64,000 bases of DNA. It comes from Sphingomonas sp. CROZ-RG-20F-R02-07. GTDB lineage: Bacteria > Pseudomonadota > Alphaproteobacteria > Sphingomonadales > Sphingomonadaceae. The translations under genes and the position numbers were made by a program. Shown piece after piece: positions 47,867 through 57,831 of this stretch. Positions within the stretch are counted from its first letter, which is position 1. Each line of letters starts with the position of its first letter. The DNA lies in the NCBI RefSeq assembly GCF_022662335.1, contig NZ_JAKNQJ010000003.1, positions 62,001-126,000 of the forward strand, in the 5' to 3' direction. The notes beneath the pieces were generated by a model, which ran no database searches, was not told the DNA's origin, and was given only the letters and a program-made list of their open reading frames with translations.

Positions 47867-49351
47867 TCATCCGACCGAGCCTTCGAGCGAGATCCCCAGC
47901 AGCTTCTGCGCCTCGACCGCGAATTCCATGGGCAGTTGCTGGAGCACCTCGCGCGCGAAGCCGTTGACGATCAGCGCCACCGCGGCCTCCGCATCAAGCC
48001 CGCGCGACATGGCATAGAACAGCTGGTCCTCGCTGATCTTCGACGTCGTCGCCTCATGCTCGATCTGCGCCGAGGGGTTGCGCACCTCGATATAGGGCAC
48101 GGTATGCGCGCCGCACTGGTCGCCCAGCAACAGACTGTCGCACTGGGTGAAGTTGCGCACGCCCTCCGCGGTCGGCGCGACGCGCACCAGCCCGCGATAC
48201 GTGTTGTCGCTGCGCCCCGCCGAAATGCCCTTCGACACGATGGTCGAACGGGTGTTCTTGCCCAGATGGATCATCTTGGTGCCGGTGTCCGCCTGCTGGC
48301 GGTTGTTGGTCACCGCGACCGAATAGAATTCGCCGACCGACCCGTCGCCCGCCAGCACGCAGGACGGGTATTTCCAGGTGATCGCGGAGCCCGTCTCGAC
48401 CTGCGTCCAGCTCACCTTGCTGTTCTTGCCCTGGCACAGCGCACGCTTGGTGACGAAATTGTAGATCCCGCCGACGCCGTTCTCGTCGCCAGGATACCAG
48501 TTCTGCACGGTCGAATATTTGATCTCGGCATCGTCCAGCGCCACCAGTTCGACGACGGCGGCGTGCAACTGGTTCTCGTCGCGCATCGGCGCGGTGCAGC
48601 CCTCCAGATAGGAGACGTAGCTGCCCTTGTCCGCGACGATCAGCGTGCGTTCGAACTGGCCGGTATTCTCGGCATTGATGCGGAAATAGGTGCTGAGCTC
48701 CATCGGGCAGCGCACGCCTTCGGGAATGTAGACGAAGGTGCCGTCCGAGAAGACCGCGCTGTTGAGCGTCGCGAAATAATTGTCGCGCTGCGGCACCACC
48801 TTGCCGAGCCACTTGCGGATCAGATCGGGATATTCCTTGATCGCCTCCGAGATGGAGCGGAAGATCACCCCCGCCGCCTCCAGCTCCTTGCGGAAGGTGG
48901 TGGCGACCGACACGCTGTCGAACACCGCGTCCACGGCGACGCGGCGCTTCGGCGTGCCGTCCTCGTTCGTCTCCTCGACGCCCGCGAGCATCTTCTGCTC
49001 GGCGATCGGGATGCCGAGCTTTTCATAGACGCGCAGGATCTCGGGATCGACCTCGTCCAGCGAGCCCAGTTTCGGCTTCGCCTTGGGCTCGGCGTAATAA
49101 TAGGCGTCCTGATAGTCGATCGGCGGCATTTTCAGCTTCGACCAGTCGGGCGCCTCCATCGTCTGCCACAAGGCAAACGCCTTCAGCCGCCAGTCGAGCA
49201 TCCAGGCCGGCTCGCCCTTCTTGGCGGAGATGTAGCGAACGGTGTCCTCGCTCAGCCCCTTGGGCGCGAATTCCTGCTCGATGTCAGAGGAGAAACCCCA
49301 TTCGTAGGTCTTGTTCGCGGCGGCATAAGCCTCGGCGTTGCGGGTAGCCAT
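47867..49351 (-). CDS. sufB: SufB, Fe-S scaffold subunit
   Basis: A 494-residue core scaffold. Typical SufB segments: [80 protein letters not shown] (conserved Cys) and [23 protein letters not shown] at 49351 overlaps the TAA of the Rrf2 gene by one base; the frame upstream of it belongs to the regulator's shadow. Confidence 0.97.
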   Translation of the reverse strand: MATRNAEAYAAANKTYEWGFSSDIEQEFAPKGLSEDTVRYISAKKGEPAWMLDWRLKAFALWQTMEAPDWSKLKMPPIDYQDAYYYAEPKAKPKLGSLDEVDPEILRVYEKLGIPIAEQKMLAGVEETNEDGTPKRRVAVDAVFDSVSVATTFRKELEAAGVIFRSISEAIKEYPDLIRKWLGKVVPQRDNYFATLNSAVFSDGTFVYIPEGVRCPMELSTYFRINAENTGQFERTLIVADKGSYVSYLEGCTAPMRDENQLHAAVVELVALDDAEIKYSTVQNWYPGDENGVGGIYNFVTKRALCQGKNSKVSWTQVETGSAITWKYPSCVLAGDGSVGEFYSVAVTNNRQQADTGTKMIHLGKNTRSTIVSKGISAGRSDNTYRGLVRVAPTAEGVRNFTQCDSLLLGDQCGAHTVPYIEVRNPSAQIEHEATTSKISEDQLFYAMSRGLDAEAAVALIVNGFAREVLQQLPMEFAVEAQKLLGISLEGSVG

Positions 49352-49848
49352 TATACGGTCACTCTCGTTCCCCGGCGAAGGCCGGGGTCCAGTTGGGAAG
49401 GTTGCAGTGAGGTCGCGGCCGGACTCCGGCCGTCGCCGGGGAAGGACGACGCCAGCGACGCCAGCGATACGCCCGCGAGCGCGCCGCGCACGGCATCGTT
49501 GACCGCGTTCCAGTGCGGCTTGACCGAACAATGGTGATCCAGCCCGCAATCCTGCCGGCCATCCTCGACACAGGCGGTAAGCGCGATCGGCCCCTCCACC
49601 GCCTCGACGATATCGGCCAGGCTGATCGACGCCGGCGGCCGCGCCAGGCGAAACCCGCCGCCGGTGCCGCGCGCGCTTTCCAGTAGCCCGGCCGAAGACA
49701 GGCGGCTGACGAGCTTCTGCGCGGTCGGCAGCGGCACGCCGGTCTCCTCGGCCAGCAGCGTCGCGTTCAGCCGCGCCACGCCGCCACAATGGCGCGCGGC
49801 GGCCGACATCATCACGACGGCATAGTCGGCAAGACTGGACAGGCGCAT
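49351..49848 (-). CDS. Rrf2-family SUF operon regulator
   Basis: A 165-residue winged-helix regulator ([53 protein letters not shown]) with three Cys, [20 protein letters not shown], that should bind an Fe-S cluster and report its status, as in IscR and the TIGR02944 SUF regulators. The last ~32 residues (after SLASLASSF) are encoded by a repeat B unit rather than family sequence. First gene of the suf operon, so autoregulation is likely. Confidence 0.92.
   Translation of the reverse strand: MRLSSLADYAVVMMSAAARHCGGVARLNATLLAEETGVPLPTAQKLVSRLSSAGLLESARGTGGGFRLARPPASISLADIVEAVEGPIALTACVEDGRQDCGLDHHCSVKPHWNAVNDAVRGALAGVSLASLASSFPGDGRSPAATSLQPSQLDPGLRRGTRVTV
49367..49447. repeat. Repeat B doublet inside the Rrf2 coding end
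   Basis: CCCCGGCGAAGGCCGGGG (about 49370-49387) and a partner ACTCCGGCCGTCGCCGGGG (about 49423-49441) form an inverted pair as at 31721-31824. It supplies the regulator's C-terminal residues ([24 protein letters not shown]). Confidence 0.8.
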
Positions 49849-49879
49849 GGTTTCCAATCGGAACGGATCGCTCGGATTG

Positions 49880-49908
49880 CAGATGGTGCGGTGCCGCACA
49901 CGCGTCAA
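49880..49908 (-). promoter_or_regulatory. Candidate suf operon promoter with operator palindrome
   Basis: On the minus strand TTGACG (49908-49903) is followed after 17 bases by a weak CATCTG; the spacer is largely an inverted repeat GTGCGG-TG-CCGCAC (49886-49899), a plausible binding site for the Rrf2 regulator. The -10 match is poor. Confidence 0.4.
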
Positions 49909-49939
49909 CCCGGTTTGGCTGCGAACGACTCGCAGGGTT

Positions 49940-50078
49940 TTCCCTCTCCCCTTGGGAAAGGGAGGGAGCGACACGGTCGCGGAAGAGTGAGGGTGAGACG
50001 GATGATCGGCATTGCGCTTGTCACCCTCGCCCTTCCGCCGCTACCGCGGCTCCCTCCCTCTCCCAGGGGGAGAGGGAA
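49940..50078. repeat. 139-base inverted-repeat element (repeat D)
   Basis: Outer arms of 29 bases (49940-49968 and 50050-50078) match in 27 positions and read CCCTCTCCCC...GGGAGGGAG; a second inner pair TGAGGGTGA/TCACCCTC lies between. It occupies the gap between the divergent Rrf2 and pyrD genes and provides the pyrD ribosome site. Confidence 0.8.
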
Positions 50079-50083
50079 TTCCG

Positions 50084-51106
50084 ATGGCCTTCTACCACCC
50101 GCTCCTGTTCCGGATCGATGCCGAGCGCGCCCACGGGCTGACGATCGCGGCGCTTGCCGCCTGGGGCCGCGCCGGGGCGCCGCTCGCGCCGGCCTTCGCG
50201 TCCACCCGGCTGGCGACGACCGTGGCGGGGATCGCCTTTTCCAATCCGCTGGGGCTCGCGGCCGGCGTCGACAAGGACGCGCATGCGGTGGGCGGGTTCT
50301 TCGGGCTCGGCTTCGGCAGCGTCGAGGTGGGAACGCTCACCCCCCTGCCCCAGCCCGGCAATCCCCGCCCGCGCCTGTTCCGCCTGCCCGAGGATCGCGC
50401 GGTGGTGAACCGCTTCGGCTTCAACAATGGCGGGCTGGCGGCGGCGCTCGCCCGGCTGCCGGCAAAGCGCGCGGGCGTGCTCGGCATCAATGTCGGCGCG
50501 AACAAGGATGCCGCGGACCGGATCGCCGATTACGTCCACGGCGTCGCCGCCGCCGCGCCGCACGCCGATTACGTCACGATCAACATCAGCTCGCCCAACA
50601 CGCCAGGCCTGCGCGACCTGCAGGGCGCGGCGCTCGCCGAACTGCTCGCCGCCTGCGGCGCGGCGCGGGGCACCACCCCGCTCTTCCTCAAGGTCGCGCC
50701 CGATCTGGAGCCGGACGCGATCGACCATATCGCGCGCACCGCGATCGACGCGCGGGTCGACGCGTTGATCGTCGGCAACACCACGGTCACGCGGCCGGAC
50801 CTGGTGTCGCCGGGCCGGGCGGAGATCGGCGGCCTGTCGGGCGCGCCGCTCGCCGCGCTCGCGCACCAGCGGCTGCGCGATTTCCGGGCGGCCACGGGCG
50901 CGGCGATCCCGCTCGTCGCGGTAGGCGGCATCGGCAGCGGGGCGGAGGCCTATGCGCGGATCCGCAGCGGCGCGGCGCTGGTCCAGCTCTACACCGCGCT
51001 CGTCTATGAAGGGCCGGGGCTGGCGCTCCGGATCCTGCGCGATCTGGACAAGCTGCTCGAACGCGACGGTTTCGCCAGCGTCGCGGAGGCGGTGGGCACG
51101 GCATAG
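50084..51106 (+). CDS. pyrD: Dihydroorotate dehydrogenase (quinone), class 2
   Basis: Membrane-associated flavoenzyme oxidising dihydroorotate to orotate in pyrimidine synthesis. The 340-residue protein has the N-terminal helix region FYHPLLFRIDAERAHGL, PLGLAAGVDKDA, RFGFNNGG, NISSPNTPGLRDLQ (catalytic Ser in class 2) and the FMN site VAVGGIGSG. The GGGGAGAGGGA ribosome site lies inside the right arm of repeat D. Confidence 0.96.
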   Translation: MAFYHPLLFRIDAERAHGLTIAALAAWGRAGAPLAPAFASTRLATTVAGIAFSNPLGLAAGVDKDAHAVGGFFGLGFGSVEVGTLTPLPQPGNPRPRLFRLPEDRAVVNRFGFNNGGLAAALARLPAKRAGVLGINVGANKDAADRIADYVHGVAAAAPHADYVTINISSPNTPGLRDLQGAALAELLAACGAARGTTPLFLKVAPDLEPDAIDHIARTAIDARVDALIVGNTTVTRPDLVSPGRAEIGGLSGAPLAALAHQRLRDFRAATGAAIPLVAVGGIGSGAEAYARIRSGAALVQLYTALVYEGPGLALRILRDLDKLLERDGFASVAEAVGTA

Positions 51107-51146
51107 CGGCTTGCCCCTAGGGCAAAGGCCGTTACGATCGGGCGCA

Positions 51147-52877
51147 ATGAAACGCCTGCTCCTCGCCGCCCTGCTCGCCACGCTTCCCGTCGGCCTCGCC
51201 GCGCGCACGAACATCCCCGCGGCGGGGATGGTGAGCGCCGCCGATCCGCGTGCCGCGGCGGCGGGGGTGGAGATGCTGCGCGCGGGCGGCAGCGCCACCG
51301 ATGCGGCGATCGCGGCGATGCTCGCGCTGAACGTCGTCGAGCCGCAGAATTCGGGGATCGGCGGCGGCGGCTTCTGGGTGGCGCAGGCGCACGGCCGCAC
51401 CACCACGATCGACGGCCGCGAGGCCGCGCCGATGGCGGCGGACGCGCACTGGTTCTACGGCCCCGACGGCCAGCCACTCAGCCACGCCGATGCGGTGCCG
51501 GGCGGGCGCAGCGTCGGCGTGCCCGGCATCCTGCGGCTGATGGCGAAGGCGCACGAACAGGGCGGCAGGCTTCCCTGGGCGCGGCTGTTCGCGCCGGCGA
51601 TCCGGCTCGCCACCGATGGCTTCGCGGTCACGCCGCGCCTCAACAACGGGCTGGCGCGGTTCGGCGGCCATGTCGATGCCTGGGCGCGCGCGCATCTGTT
51701 CGGCGCGGACGGACGGCCGCTCCCGGTCGGGACGGTGGTGCGCAACCCCGAACAGGCCGCGCTCTTCACGCAGATCGCCGCGCGCGGCGCCGGCAGCTTC
51801 TATGTCGGGCCGACCGCGCAGGCGATCGTCGCCACCGTCGACGGGGCGGCGCGCAATCCGTCGAAGATGACCGCCGGCGATCTGGCGAGCTACGACGCCA
51901 AGGCGCGCGCACCGGTGTGCGGCACCTACCGGACCTACCGGATCTGCGGGATGGGGCCGCCCTCGTCCGGGGGCGTCGCGGTGCTGCAGATCCTGAAGCA
52001 GCTCGAACGCTTCGACATGACCGCGCTCGGCAAGGATTCACCCGTCGCCTGGCATCTGTTCGCCGAATCCGAGCGGCTCGCCTATGCCGATCGCGATCTG
52101 TATCTCGGCGATCCCGATCATGTCCGCGTGCCCGTGGCGGGGCTGATCGCGCCGGGTTATCTGGCAAAGCGTTCCGCGCTGATCGCGCCGGACACGACGA
52201 TGGCCGGCGTCTCGGCGGGCGTTCCCGCCGGCGCGCCGCCGCGGATCAAGGCGACCGTCAGCGAAGTGCCGGGCACGAGCGATCTCGCCGCCACCGACGC
52301 GCAGGGCAATGTCGTCGAGGTGACGACCACGATCGAGGGCTATTTCGGATCGGGGCTCACCGTCTCGGGCAATTTCCTCAACAACCAGCTCACCGATTTC
52401 GACATCGTTCCCGAAAAGGACGGTGCGCTCGTCGCCAACCGGGTGGAGGGCGGCAAGCGGCCGCGCAGCTCGATGTCGCCGACGATCGTCTACAATCCCG
52501 ACGGCAGCGTGCGGATCGCGATCGGCGCGGCGGGTGGCTCCACGATCATCGCGCAGGTGGCCAAGGCGCTGGTGGGCGTGCTCGACTGGCATCTGTCGGC
52601 GCAGGACGCGATCGGCCTGGGGCTGCTCTATGCACCTGGCGCGGTCGCGGTCGCCGAACAGGGCACGCAGCTCGACGCGATGCTGCCCGCGCTGCGCGGA
52701 CTGGGCGAAAACGTGCAGAGCGCACCGCTCGGGCTCAAGGCCAATGCGATCGAACGCGTGGGCGGGCGCTGGGTGGGCGCCGCCGATCCGCGCAGCGAAG
52801 GCGTGGCGATGGCCGAGGACGGCAGCGTCGCCCCGATCCTCCGGGTCGGCGCGCCGACCAACCGCCCCGCCGAATGA
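51147..52877 (+). CDS. ggt: Gamma-glutamyltransferase, exported
   Basis: Ntn-hydrolase that cleaves glutathione and transfers gamma-glutamyl groups in the periplasm. The 576-residue protein has a signal peptide (cut near GLAAR), GGSATDAAIAAMLALNVVEP, GGGGFWV, GGRSVGVPG, then the self-cleavage/nucleophile region VPGTSDLAATDAQGNVVEV, FGSGL and SSMSPTIVY. The residue after the Thr-Ser is Asp where many members have His. Start ATG 51147. Confidence 0.9.
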   Translation: MKRLLLAALLATLPVGLAARTNIPAAGMVSAADPRAAAAGVEMLRAGGSATDAAIAAMLALNVVEPQNSGIGGGGFWVAQAHGRTTTIDGREAAPMAADAHWFYGPDGQPLSHADAVPGGRSVGVPGILRLMAKAHEQGGRLPWARLFAPAIRLATDGFAVTPRLNNGLARFGGHVDAWARAHLFGADGRPLPVGTVVRNPEQAALFTQIAARGAGSFYVGPTAQAIVATVDGAARNPSKMTAGDLASYDAKARAPVCGTYRTYRICGMGPPSSGGVAVLQILKQLERFDMTALGKDSPVAWHLFAESERLAYADRDLYLGDPDHVRVPVAGLIAPGYLAKRSALIAPDTTMAGVSAGVPAGAPPRIKATVSEVPGTSDLAATDAQGNVVEVTTTIEGYFGSGLTVSGNFLNNQLTDFDIVPEKDGALVANRVEGGKRPRSSMSPTIVYNPDGSVRIAIGAAGGSTIIAQVAKALVGVLDWHLSAQDAIGLGLLYAPGAVAVAEQGTQLDAMLPALRGLGENVQSAPLGLKANAIERVGGRWVGAADPRSEGVAMAEDGSVAPILRVGAPTNRPAE

Positions 52878-52916
52878 CGCCGTAGAACCATAACGAAAAA
52901 AGCAGGAGAGACGCGC

Positions 52917-54698
52917 ATGGAGCGCTTCCCCAATCTCGTCACGATGTTCTTCACCCGCGCGCGAGAAAAGGGCGACGCGCCGTTTCTCTGGGCGAAGCGG
53001 GAGGGCGCCTGGATCGCGACGAGCTGGGCCGAGGCCGCACGGCAGGTGGCATCGCTCGCCACCGCGCTCCGCGCCATTGGGATCGAACGCGGCGACCGGG
53101 TGATGCTGGTGGCCGAGAACCGGCCCGAATGGTGCCTGTCCGATCTGGCGATCATGGCATCGGGTGCGATCACCGTGCCCGCCTACACCACCAACACCGA
53201 ACGCGACCACGCGCACATCATCGAGAATTCGGGCGCCCGCGCGGTGATCGTCTCGACGCAGAAGCTCGCGCGCACGCTGATGCCCGCCGTGCTGCGATCG
53301 AGCACCGTGCAGGCGGTGATCGGGATGGAGGAGATGCGGCTGGGCCAGACCGGGATCGGCGTGCACGACTGGCACGCGCTGATCGCCGCCCACCCCGCCG
53401 ATCCCGCTCGGATCGCCGCCGAGGCCGATTTCACCCGCGAGGACACCGCCTGCATCATCTACACCAGCGGCACCGGCGGCGCGCCGCGCGGCGTGATGCA
53501 GCATCACGGCGCGATCCTCCACAATGCGGCGGGGTGCGCGGCGATCATCGCGGAGGATTTTCCCGCGACCGACGAGGAGGTGTTCCTCTCGTTCCTCCCC
53601 CTCTCGCACGCCTATGAACATACCGGCGGGCAGCACATGCCGATCTCGCTCGGCGGGCAGATCTATTACGCCGAAAGCCTCGACCGGCTGGCCGCCAATA
53701 TCGAGGAGGTGCGCCCGACCATCATGTTCGTGGTGCCGCGCCTGTTCGAGGTGCTGCGCACGCGGATCGCGAAGGCGATCGCCAAACAGGGCGGCGCGTC
53801 CGCCTATCTGCTGGAGCGGGCGATCGAGATCGGCACGCGCGACTATGACGGCCGCCTGCGCCTCGTCGACCGGCCGATGCAGGCGATCGTCGGCACGCTG
53901 TTCAAGCCCAAGATCGCCAAAAAGTTCGGCGGCCGGATGAAGGCGATGGTGTCGGGCGGCGCGCCGCTCACGCCCGAGGTCGGGCTGTTCTTCCATGCGA
54001 TCGGCGTCACCTTCCTCCAGGGCTATGGCCAGACCGAGGCGGGCCCGGTCATCTCGTGCAACCGCCCCCGCGCCGGCATCCGGATGGATTCGGTCGGACC
54101 GCCGCTTGCCGATACCGAGGTGCGGATCGCCGAAGACGGCGAGATCCTGGTGCGCGGCGAACTCGTCATGCACGGCTATTGGCGCGACGAAGCGGCGACC
54201 GCCCGCGTGCTGAAGGACGGCTGGCTCCACACCGGCGATATCGGCGAGATCGATGCGGCGGGCCGGATCGCCATCACCGATCGCAAGAAGGATCTCATCA
54301 TCAACGACAAGGGCGACAATGTCGCGCCGCAGAAGGTGGAGGGGATGCTGACGCTCCAGCCCGAGATCGGGCAGGCGATGATCGCGGGCGACCGGCGCCC
54401 CTATATGGTGGCGCTGATCGTGCCCGATCCCGAATGGACGCAAGGCTGGTGCGCGGCGAATGGCGATACGTGCGATTTCGCGCGGCTGAGCGAGAACAGC
54501 GACTATCGCGCCGCGCTCTCCGCCGCGGTCGAGCGCACCAACAAGGATCTCTCGGTGACCGAACGCATCCGCCGCTTCGTGCTGGCGGACGGCGCCTTCA
54601 CCATCGAGAACGAACAGATGACGCCCTCGCTGAAGATCCGCCGCCACGTGCTGCGGCAGGTTTATGGCGAGCGGATGGACGCGTTGTATCGGGCGTAG
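52917..54698 (+). CDS. Long-chain acyl-CoA synthetase (AMP-dependent)
   Basis: Activates fatty acids to acyl-CoA through an acyl-AMP intermediate. The 593-residue protein has the AMP-binding motif YTSGTGGAPRGVM, LPLSHAYEH, the GYGQTEAGPVISCN motif, TGDIGEID and the C-terminal ITDRKKDLIIN with the PSLKIRR catalytic Lys region. Resembles FadD15-type enzymes. A CAGGAGA site precedes ATG 52917. Chain-length preference is not readable. Confidence 0.94.
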   Translation: MERFPNLVTMFFTRAREKGDAPFLWAKREGAWIATSWAEAARQVASLATALRAIGIERGDRVMLVAENRPEWCLSDLAIMASGAITVPAYTTNTERDHAHIIENSGARAVIVSTQKLARTLMPAVLRSSTVQAVIGMEEMRLGQTGIGVHDWHALIAAHPADPARIAAEADFTREDTACIIYTSGTGGAPRGVMQHHGAILHNAAGCAAIIAEDFPATDEEVFLSFLPLSHAYEHTGGQHMPISLGGQIYYAESLDRLAANIEEVRPTIMFVVPRLFEVLRTRIAKAIAKQGGASAYLLERAIEIGTRDYDGRLRLVDRPMQAIVGTLFKPKIAKKFGGRMKAMVSGGAPLTPEVGLFFHAIGVTFLQGYGQTEAGPVISCNRPRAGIRMDSVGPPLADTEVRIAEDGEILVRGELVMHGYWRDEAATARVLKDGWLHTGDIGEIDAAGRIAITDRKKDLIINDKGDNVAPQKVEGMLTLQPEIGQAMIAGDRRPYMVALIVPDPEWTQGWCAANGDTCDFARLSENSDYRAALSAAVERTNKDLSVTERIRRFVLADGAFTIENEQMTPSLKIRRHVLRQVYGERMDALYRA

Positions 54699-54709
54699 AT
54701 CCCTCTCCC

Positions 54710-54743
54710 GCTTCCCGGCGAAGGCCGGGGAACGAAGTGGGGA
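54710..54743. repeat. Dispersed repeat B, single copy
   Basis: TTCCCGGCGAAGGCCGGGGA between the convergent acyl-CoA synthetase and M16 genes; same core as at 31721 and 49367. May also act as a terminator hairpin. Confidence 0.65.
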
Positions 54744-54752
54744 AGGCCCCCG

Positions 54753-57668
54753 TCACTTCCCCTTGGGCACCACCGCCATCGTCCAATCCTTGTCGGGCCG
54801 CAGATATTTGGCCGCGGTCGCCTGCAGTTCGGCGGGCGTGATCGAGATGAAGTCGCTGGCGAGCGACCGCGTCGCGTCGATCCGGCGGGGATCATAGGCA
54901 GCGCCGGCCATAAGCTGCATCCAGAACTGGTTGCCGGTGGAGGCGCGCAGCAGGAACTGGCTCATCGGCAGCATGATCCGCTTCAGCTCGTCGGGCTGGA
55001 GCGGGTGCGCGGCCAGATCGGCGGCGATGCCGCGCGCGGTGCGGAAGAACAGGTCGACGTTGGCGGGCGCCACCTGGCCGATCGCGATCATCCGGCCACC
55101 GCTCGCCAGCCCCACCGGCCATTGGCTCTGCACGTTGGGGCTGTAGCTCGCGCCATCTGCCTGGCGCAGCTTCTCGAACAATCGGTCGCTGAACACCTGC
55201 GCCAGCACGTCGAGCCGGCGGCTGTCCTTGATGCCGTCGATCCCGCCGCCCGTCGGCCAGGCGATCACCGCCACCGCCTGGTTTTCCGCGCCGGTATGCG
55301 TGCGTATCACCGGCGCGATATCGTGCGCGGGGAAGCGCACGGGCGGCGGCACCGCGGTGCTCGCCGCGCGCGGCTTGAGCGCGCCGAACGTCCTGGCCAC
55401 CGCCGCCACCGCATCGTCCGCCTTCACGTCGCCGAACACCGACACCTCGATCGGCCCGGTCGCGAGCAACGGCTCCCACAGCCTGCGGAAATCCTTCGGA
55501 TCGAGCGCGGCGATCTGCGCGCGCGGCGGCACGCCCCAGCGCGGATCGCCGTCGTGCAGCAGCCGATCGAGATCGCGCGACAAGACGCCGTCGGGCGACG
55601 AATCGTAACCGTCATAGCCCGCCAGTGCGACCGCCTTGGCCCGCTGCACCGGCGCCGGATCCCAGCCGGGATGCGCGAGCTTGGCCGCCATCAGCCGCAA
55701 CTCGTCCGCCAGATCGGCGGGCGAGGTGAGCGCGTTGAGCGAAAAGGCATCGTCGTTCACGTCGAAATCGAGCCCGATCCGCCGTCCCGACGTCAGCTGT
55801 TCCAGATCGCCCTGGTCGAGCTTGCCGATCCCGCCCTGCACCAGCGCGAGATCGCCCGCCCACGCCGGGCTCGGCCGATCGGCGGGCAGCGCATTATAGC
55901 CGCCGCCGAAACGCACGCGGACATAGACGCGCCCGGTCTCGCCCGCATTGGCGGAGAGCAGCATGCGCACGCCGTTCGAGAAGACGATCTTCTCCATCTC
56001 GAGCCCGCCCAGCGGCTCGCGCGACACCACCGTTCCCGGGGTGCCGAGCGCGGGCAGCATCGAGAAATCGACCGCGCCCTGCGTCCGGCGCTTCACGACC
56101 GCGGCCTTCACGTCCTCTTTCAGCGCGGTGGCGAGCCGGGCCGCCGCGGTGGCGTCGGGCGTGCGCGTGTTGACCACGGCACGGGTCGCGGTGCCCGCGA
56201 AGATCGCCTTGGTCGAGGCGAGCAAGGTGGCGGGGGTGAACATCCCCTTCGCCTTCGCATCCTTCAGGATCGCGTAGCTGGTTTCGGGGCTGGTGGTCGT
56301 CTCGCGGATATCGAGCGCCTCGCCCATGTCGTCGGCCTGTTTGGCGCTCGCCTCCACCTTCGCCGTCTCGACCGCGGTGCGCATGATGGTGTCGAAATCG
56401 GCATATTCGCGCTCCACCTCGGCGGGGGTCGCGGGCGTCGTCTCGGCATCGGCGATCACGCCGCGAACCGCTTTCAGCGCCTGTTCCCAATCATTGCCGA
56501 CGGGCACGATGCTGACCGAGGTGACGTTGGCCGAACGCGAGACGTCGTCGATCGAGACGCCCGCCTGGAGGAAGCTGCCGCCGGTGCGCGCGCGCTGCTC
56601 CAGCCGGCGGCTGATGAGCCGCGCGGCGAGCGTATCCACCAGCCGCTTCTGGTTGAAGATCACGGTGTCCGCGTTGAAATGCCATGGCCGCACCACTGCC
56701 ATCGCGACGACGGGGGGCAGGCCGGCCTCCGCGATCGCGCCGGTCGTCGGCTTCGTCGGATCGGGCTTGCCGAAATCGGGATCGGCGGGGGCCGGGCCCA
56801 CACCCTGCCAGCCGGAGAAATTCTTGACGACCAGCGCCGCGACCGCCGCGGGATCGATGTCGCCCGACACGATCACGGTGGCGCGCGTCGGCCGATACCA
56901 GCGATCGTGGAACGCCTTGACGGTGGCGCCGGTGGCCGCCTCCAGCGTCTTCACATGGCCGATCGGCGAGCGATCGGCGAGCGGCTGGCCCGCGTAGAAC
57001 ACCCGCTGCACCGCCTCGCCGAAGCGCACCTGCGGCCCCGGCTGCTCGCGCTGTTCGGCCAGCACGACGGGCCGTTCGGCGTTGAGCGTGGTATCGGTGA
57101 TCGTCGGATCGGCCATCATCCCCGACAGGATCTTCAGGCTCTCGTCCACCGCAGCGGGCGTCGCCGACGGCAAATCGAGCTTGTAAGTCGTCTGGGTGGG
57201 CGTGGTCTGCGCGTTCGAATCGGAGCCGAAGGTGGCGCCGAACCGCTGCCACACACGCTTGGCCTCGCCGTCGGGCACGTAGCGCGATCCGCGGAACGAC
57301 AGATGCTCGATGAAATGCGCGAAGCCGCGCTCCGCATCCGTCTCCATCAGCGATCCGGCATCGATCCGCACCCGGATCGACACCTGGCCCGGCGGCACCG
57401 CGTTGCGCCGCGCCGCGACGTGCAGGCCGTTGGCGAGCGTGGCGAATTTCCACGCCGGATCGGGCGTGATGTCGCTGCCCTTGTACAGCCAGGCGGTGGT
57501 ATCCACGCCGGTGAGCGACGGCAGCGTGGGCGCATTCGGGTCGACCGGCGTCTGGAACGCGGGTGACGCACCCGTATCCGGGGCGGGAGCACCGAGGACG
57601 GGAATCGCCAGGCCGATTGCGAGGCCGACGAAGACGGGGACGCGAAACGCGCGCAAGGGGTACGCCAT
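54753..57668 (-). CDS. M16-family zinc protease, exported (second in window)
   Basis: A 971-residue pitrilysin-like protease with an N-terminal signal/anchor (VFVGLAIGLAIPVLG). Zinc motif HFIEH at residues 118-122, distal Glu region in VVLAEQREQPG; an inactive second half follows (GLEMEKIVFSNGVRMLL onward). It is only distantly like the 27149-30013 protein but has the same two-half layout. Start at 57668 gives the signal peptide. Confidence 0.91.
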   Translation of the reverse strand: MAYPLRAFRVPVFVGLAIGLAIPVLGAPAPDTGASPAFQTPVDPNAPTLPSLTGVDTTAWLYKGSDITPDPAWKFATLANGLHVAARRNAVPPGQVSIRVRIDAGSLMETDAERGFAHFIEHLSFRGSRYVPDGEAKRVWQRFGATFGSDSNAQTTPTQTTYKLDLPSATPAAVDESLKILSGMMADPTITDTTLNAERPVVLAEQREQPGPQVRFGEAVQRVFYAGQPLADRSPIGHVKTLEAATGATVKAFHDRWYRPTRATVIVSGDIDPAAVAALVVKNFSGWQGVGPAPADPDFGKPDPTKPTTGAIAEAGLPPVVAMAVVRPWHFNADTVIFNQKRLVDTLAARLISRRLEQRARTGGSFLQAGVSIDDVSRSANVTSVSIVPVGNDWEQALKAVRGVIADAETTPATPAEVEREYADFDTIMRTAVETAKVEASAKQADDMGEALDIRETTTSPETSYAILKDAKAKGMFTPATLLASTKAIFAGTATRAVVNTRTPDATAAARLATALKEDVKAAVVKRRTQGAVDFSMLPALGTPGTVVSREPLGGLEMEKIVFSNGVRMLLSANAGETGRVYVRVRFGGGYNALPADRPSPAWAGDLALVQGGIGKLDQGDLEQLTSGRRIGLDFDVNDDAFSLNALTSPADLADELRLMAAKLAHPGWDPAPVQRAKAVALAGYDGYDSSPDGVLSRDLDRLLHDGDPRWGVPPRAQIAALDPKDFRRLWEPLLATGPIEVSVFGDVKADDAVAAVARTFGALKPRAASTAVPPPVRFPAHDIAPVIRTHTGAENQAVAVIAWPTGGGIDGIKDSRRLDVLAQVFSDRLFEKLRQADGASYSPNVQSQWPVGLASGGRMIAIGQVAPANVDLFFRTARGIAADLAAHPLQPDELKRIMLPMSQFLLRASTGNQFWMQLMAGAAYDPRRIDATRSLASDFISITPAELQATAAKYLRPDKDWTMAVVPKGK

Positions 57669-57831
57669 CCGCGCTATCTAGCCCCCCGCCGCCCGCGGCG
57701 CCAGCGCGCGCATCCTGCCATCATCGGGGCTGGATCGGCCATGATTTGGACCCACATTCCAATTAGGCGCAGCGACATACCGGTCACGACAGGCGTGCCC
57801 GGGTGTTGCATCCGCGATGTGATGGCGCGCG

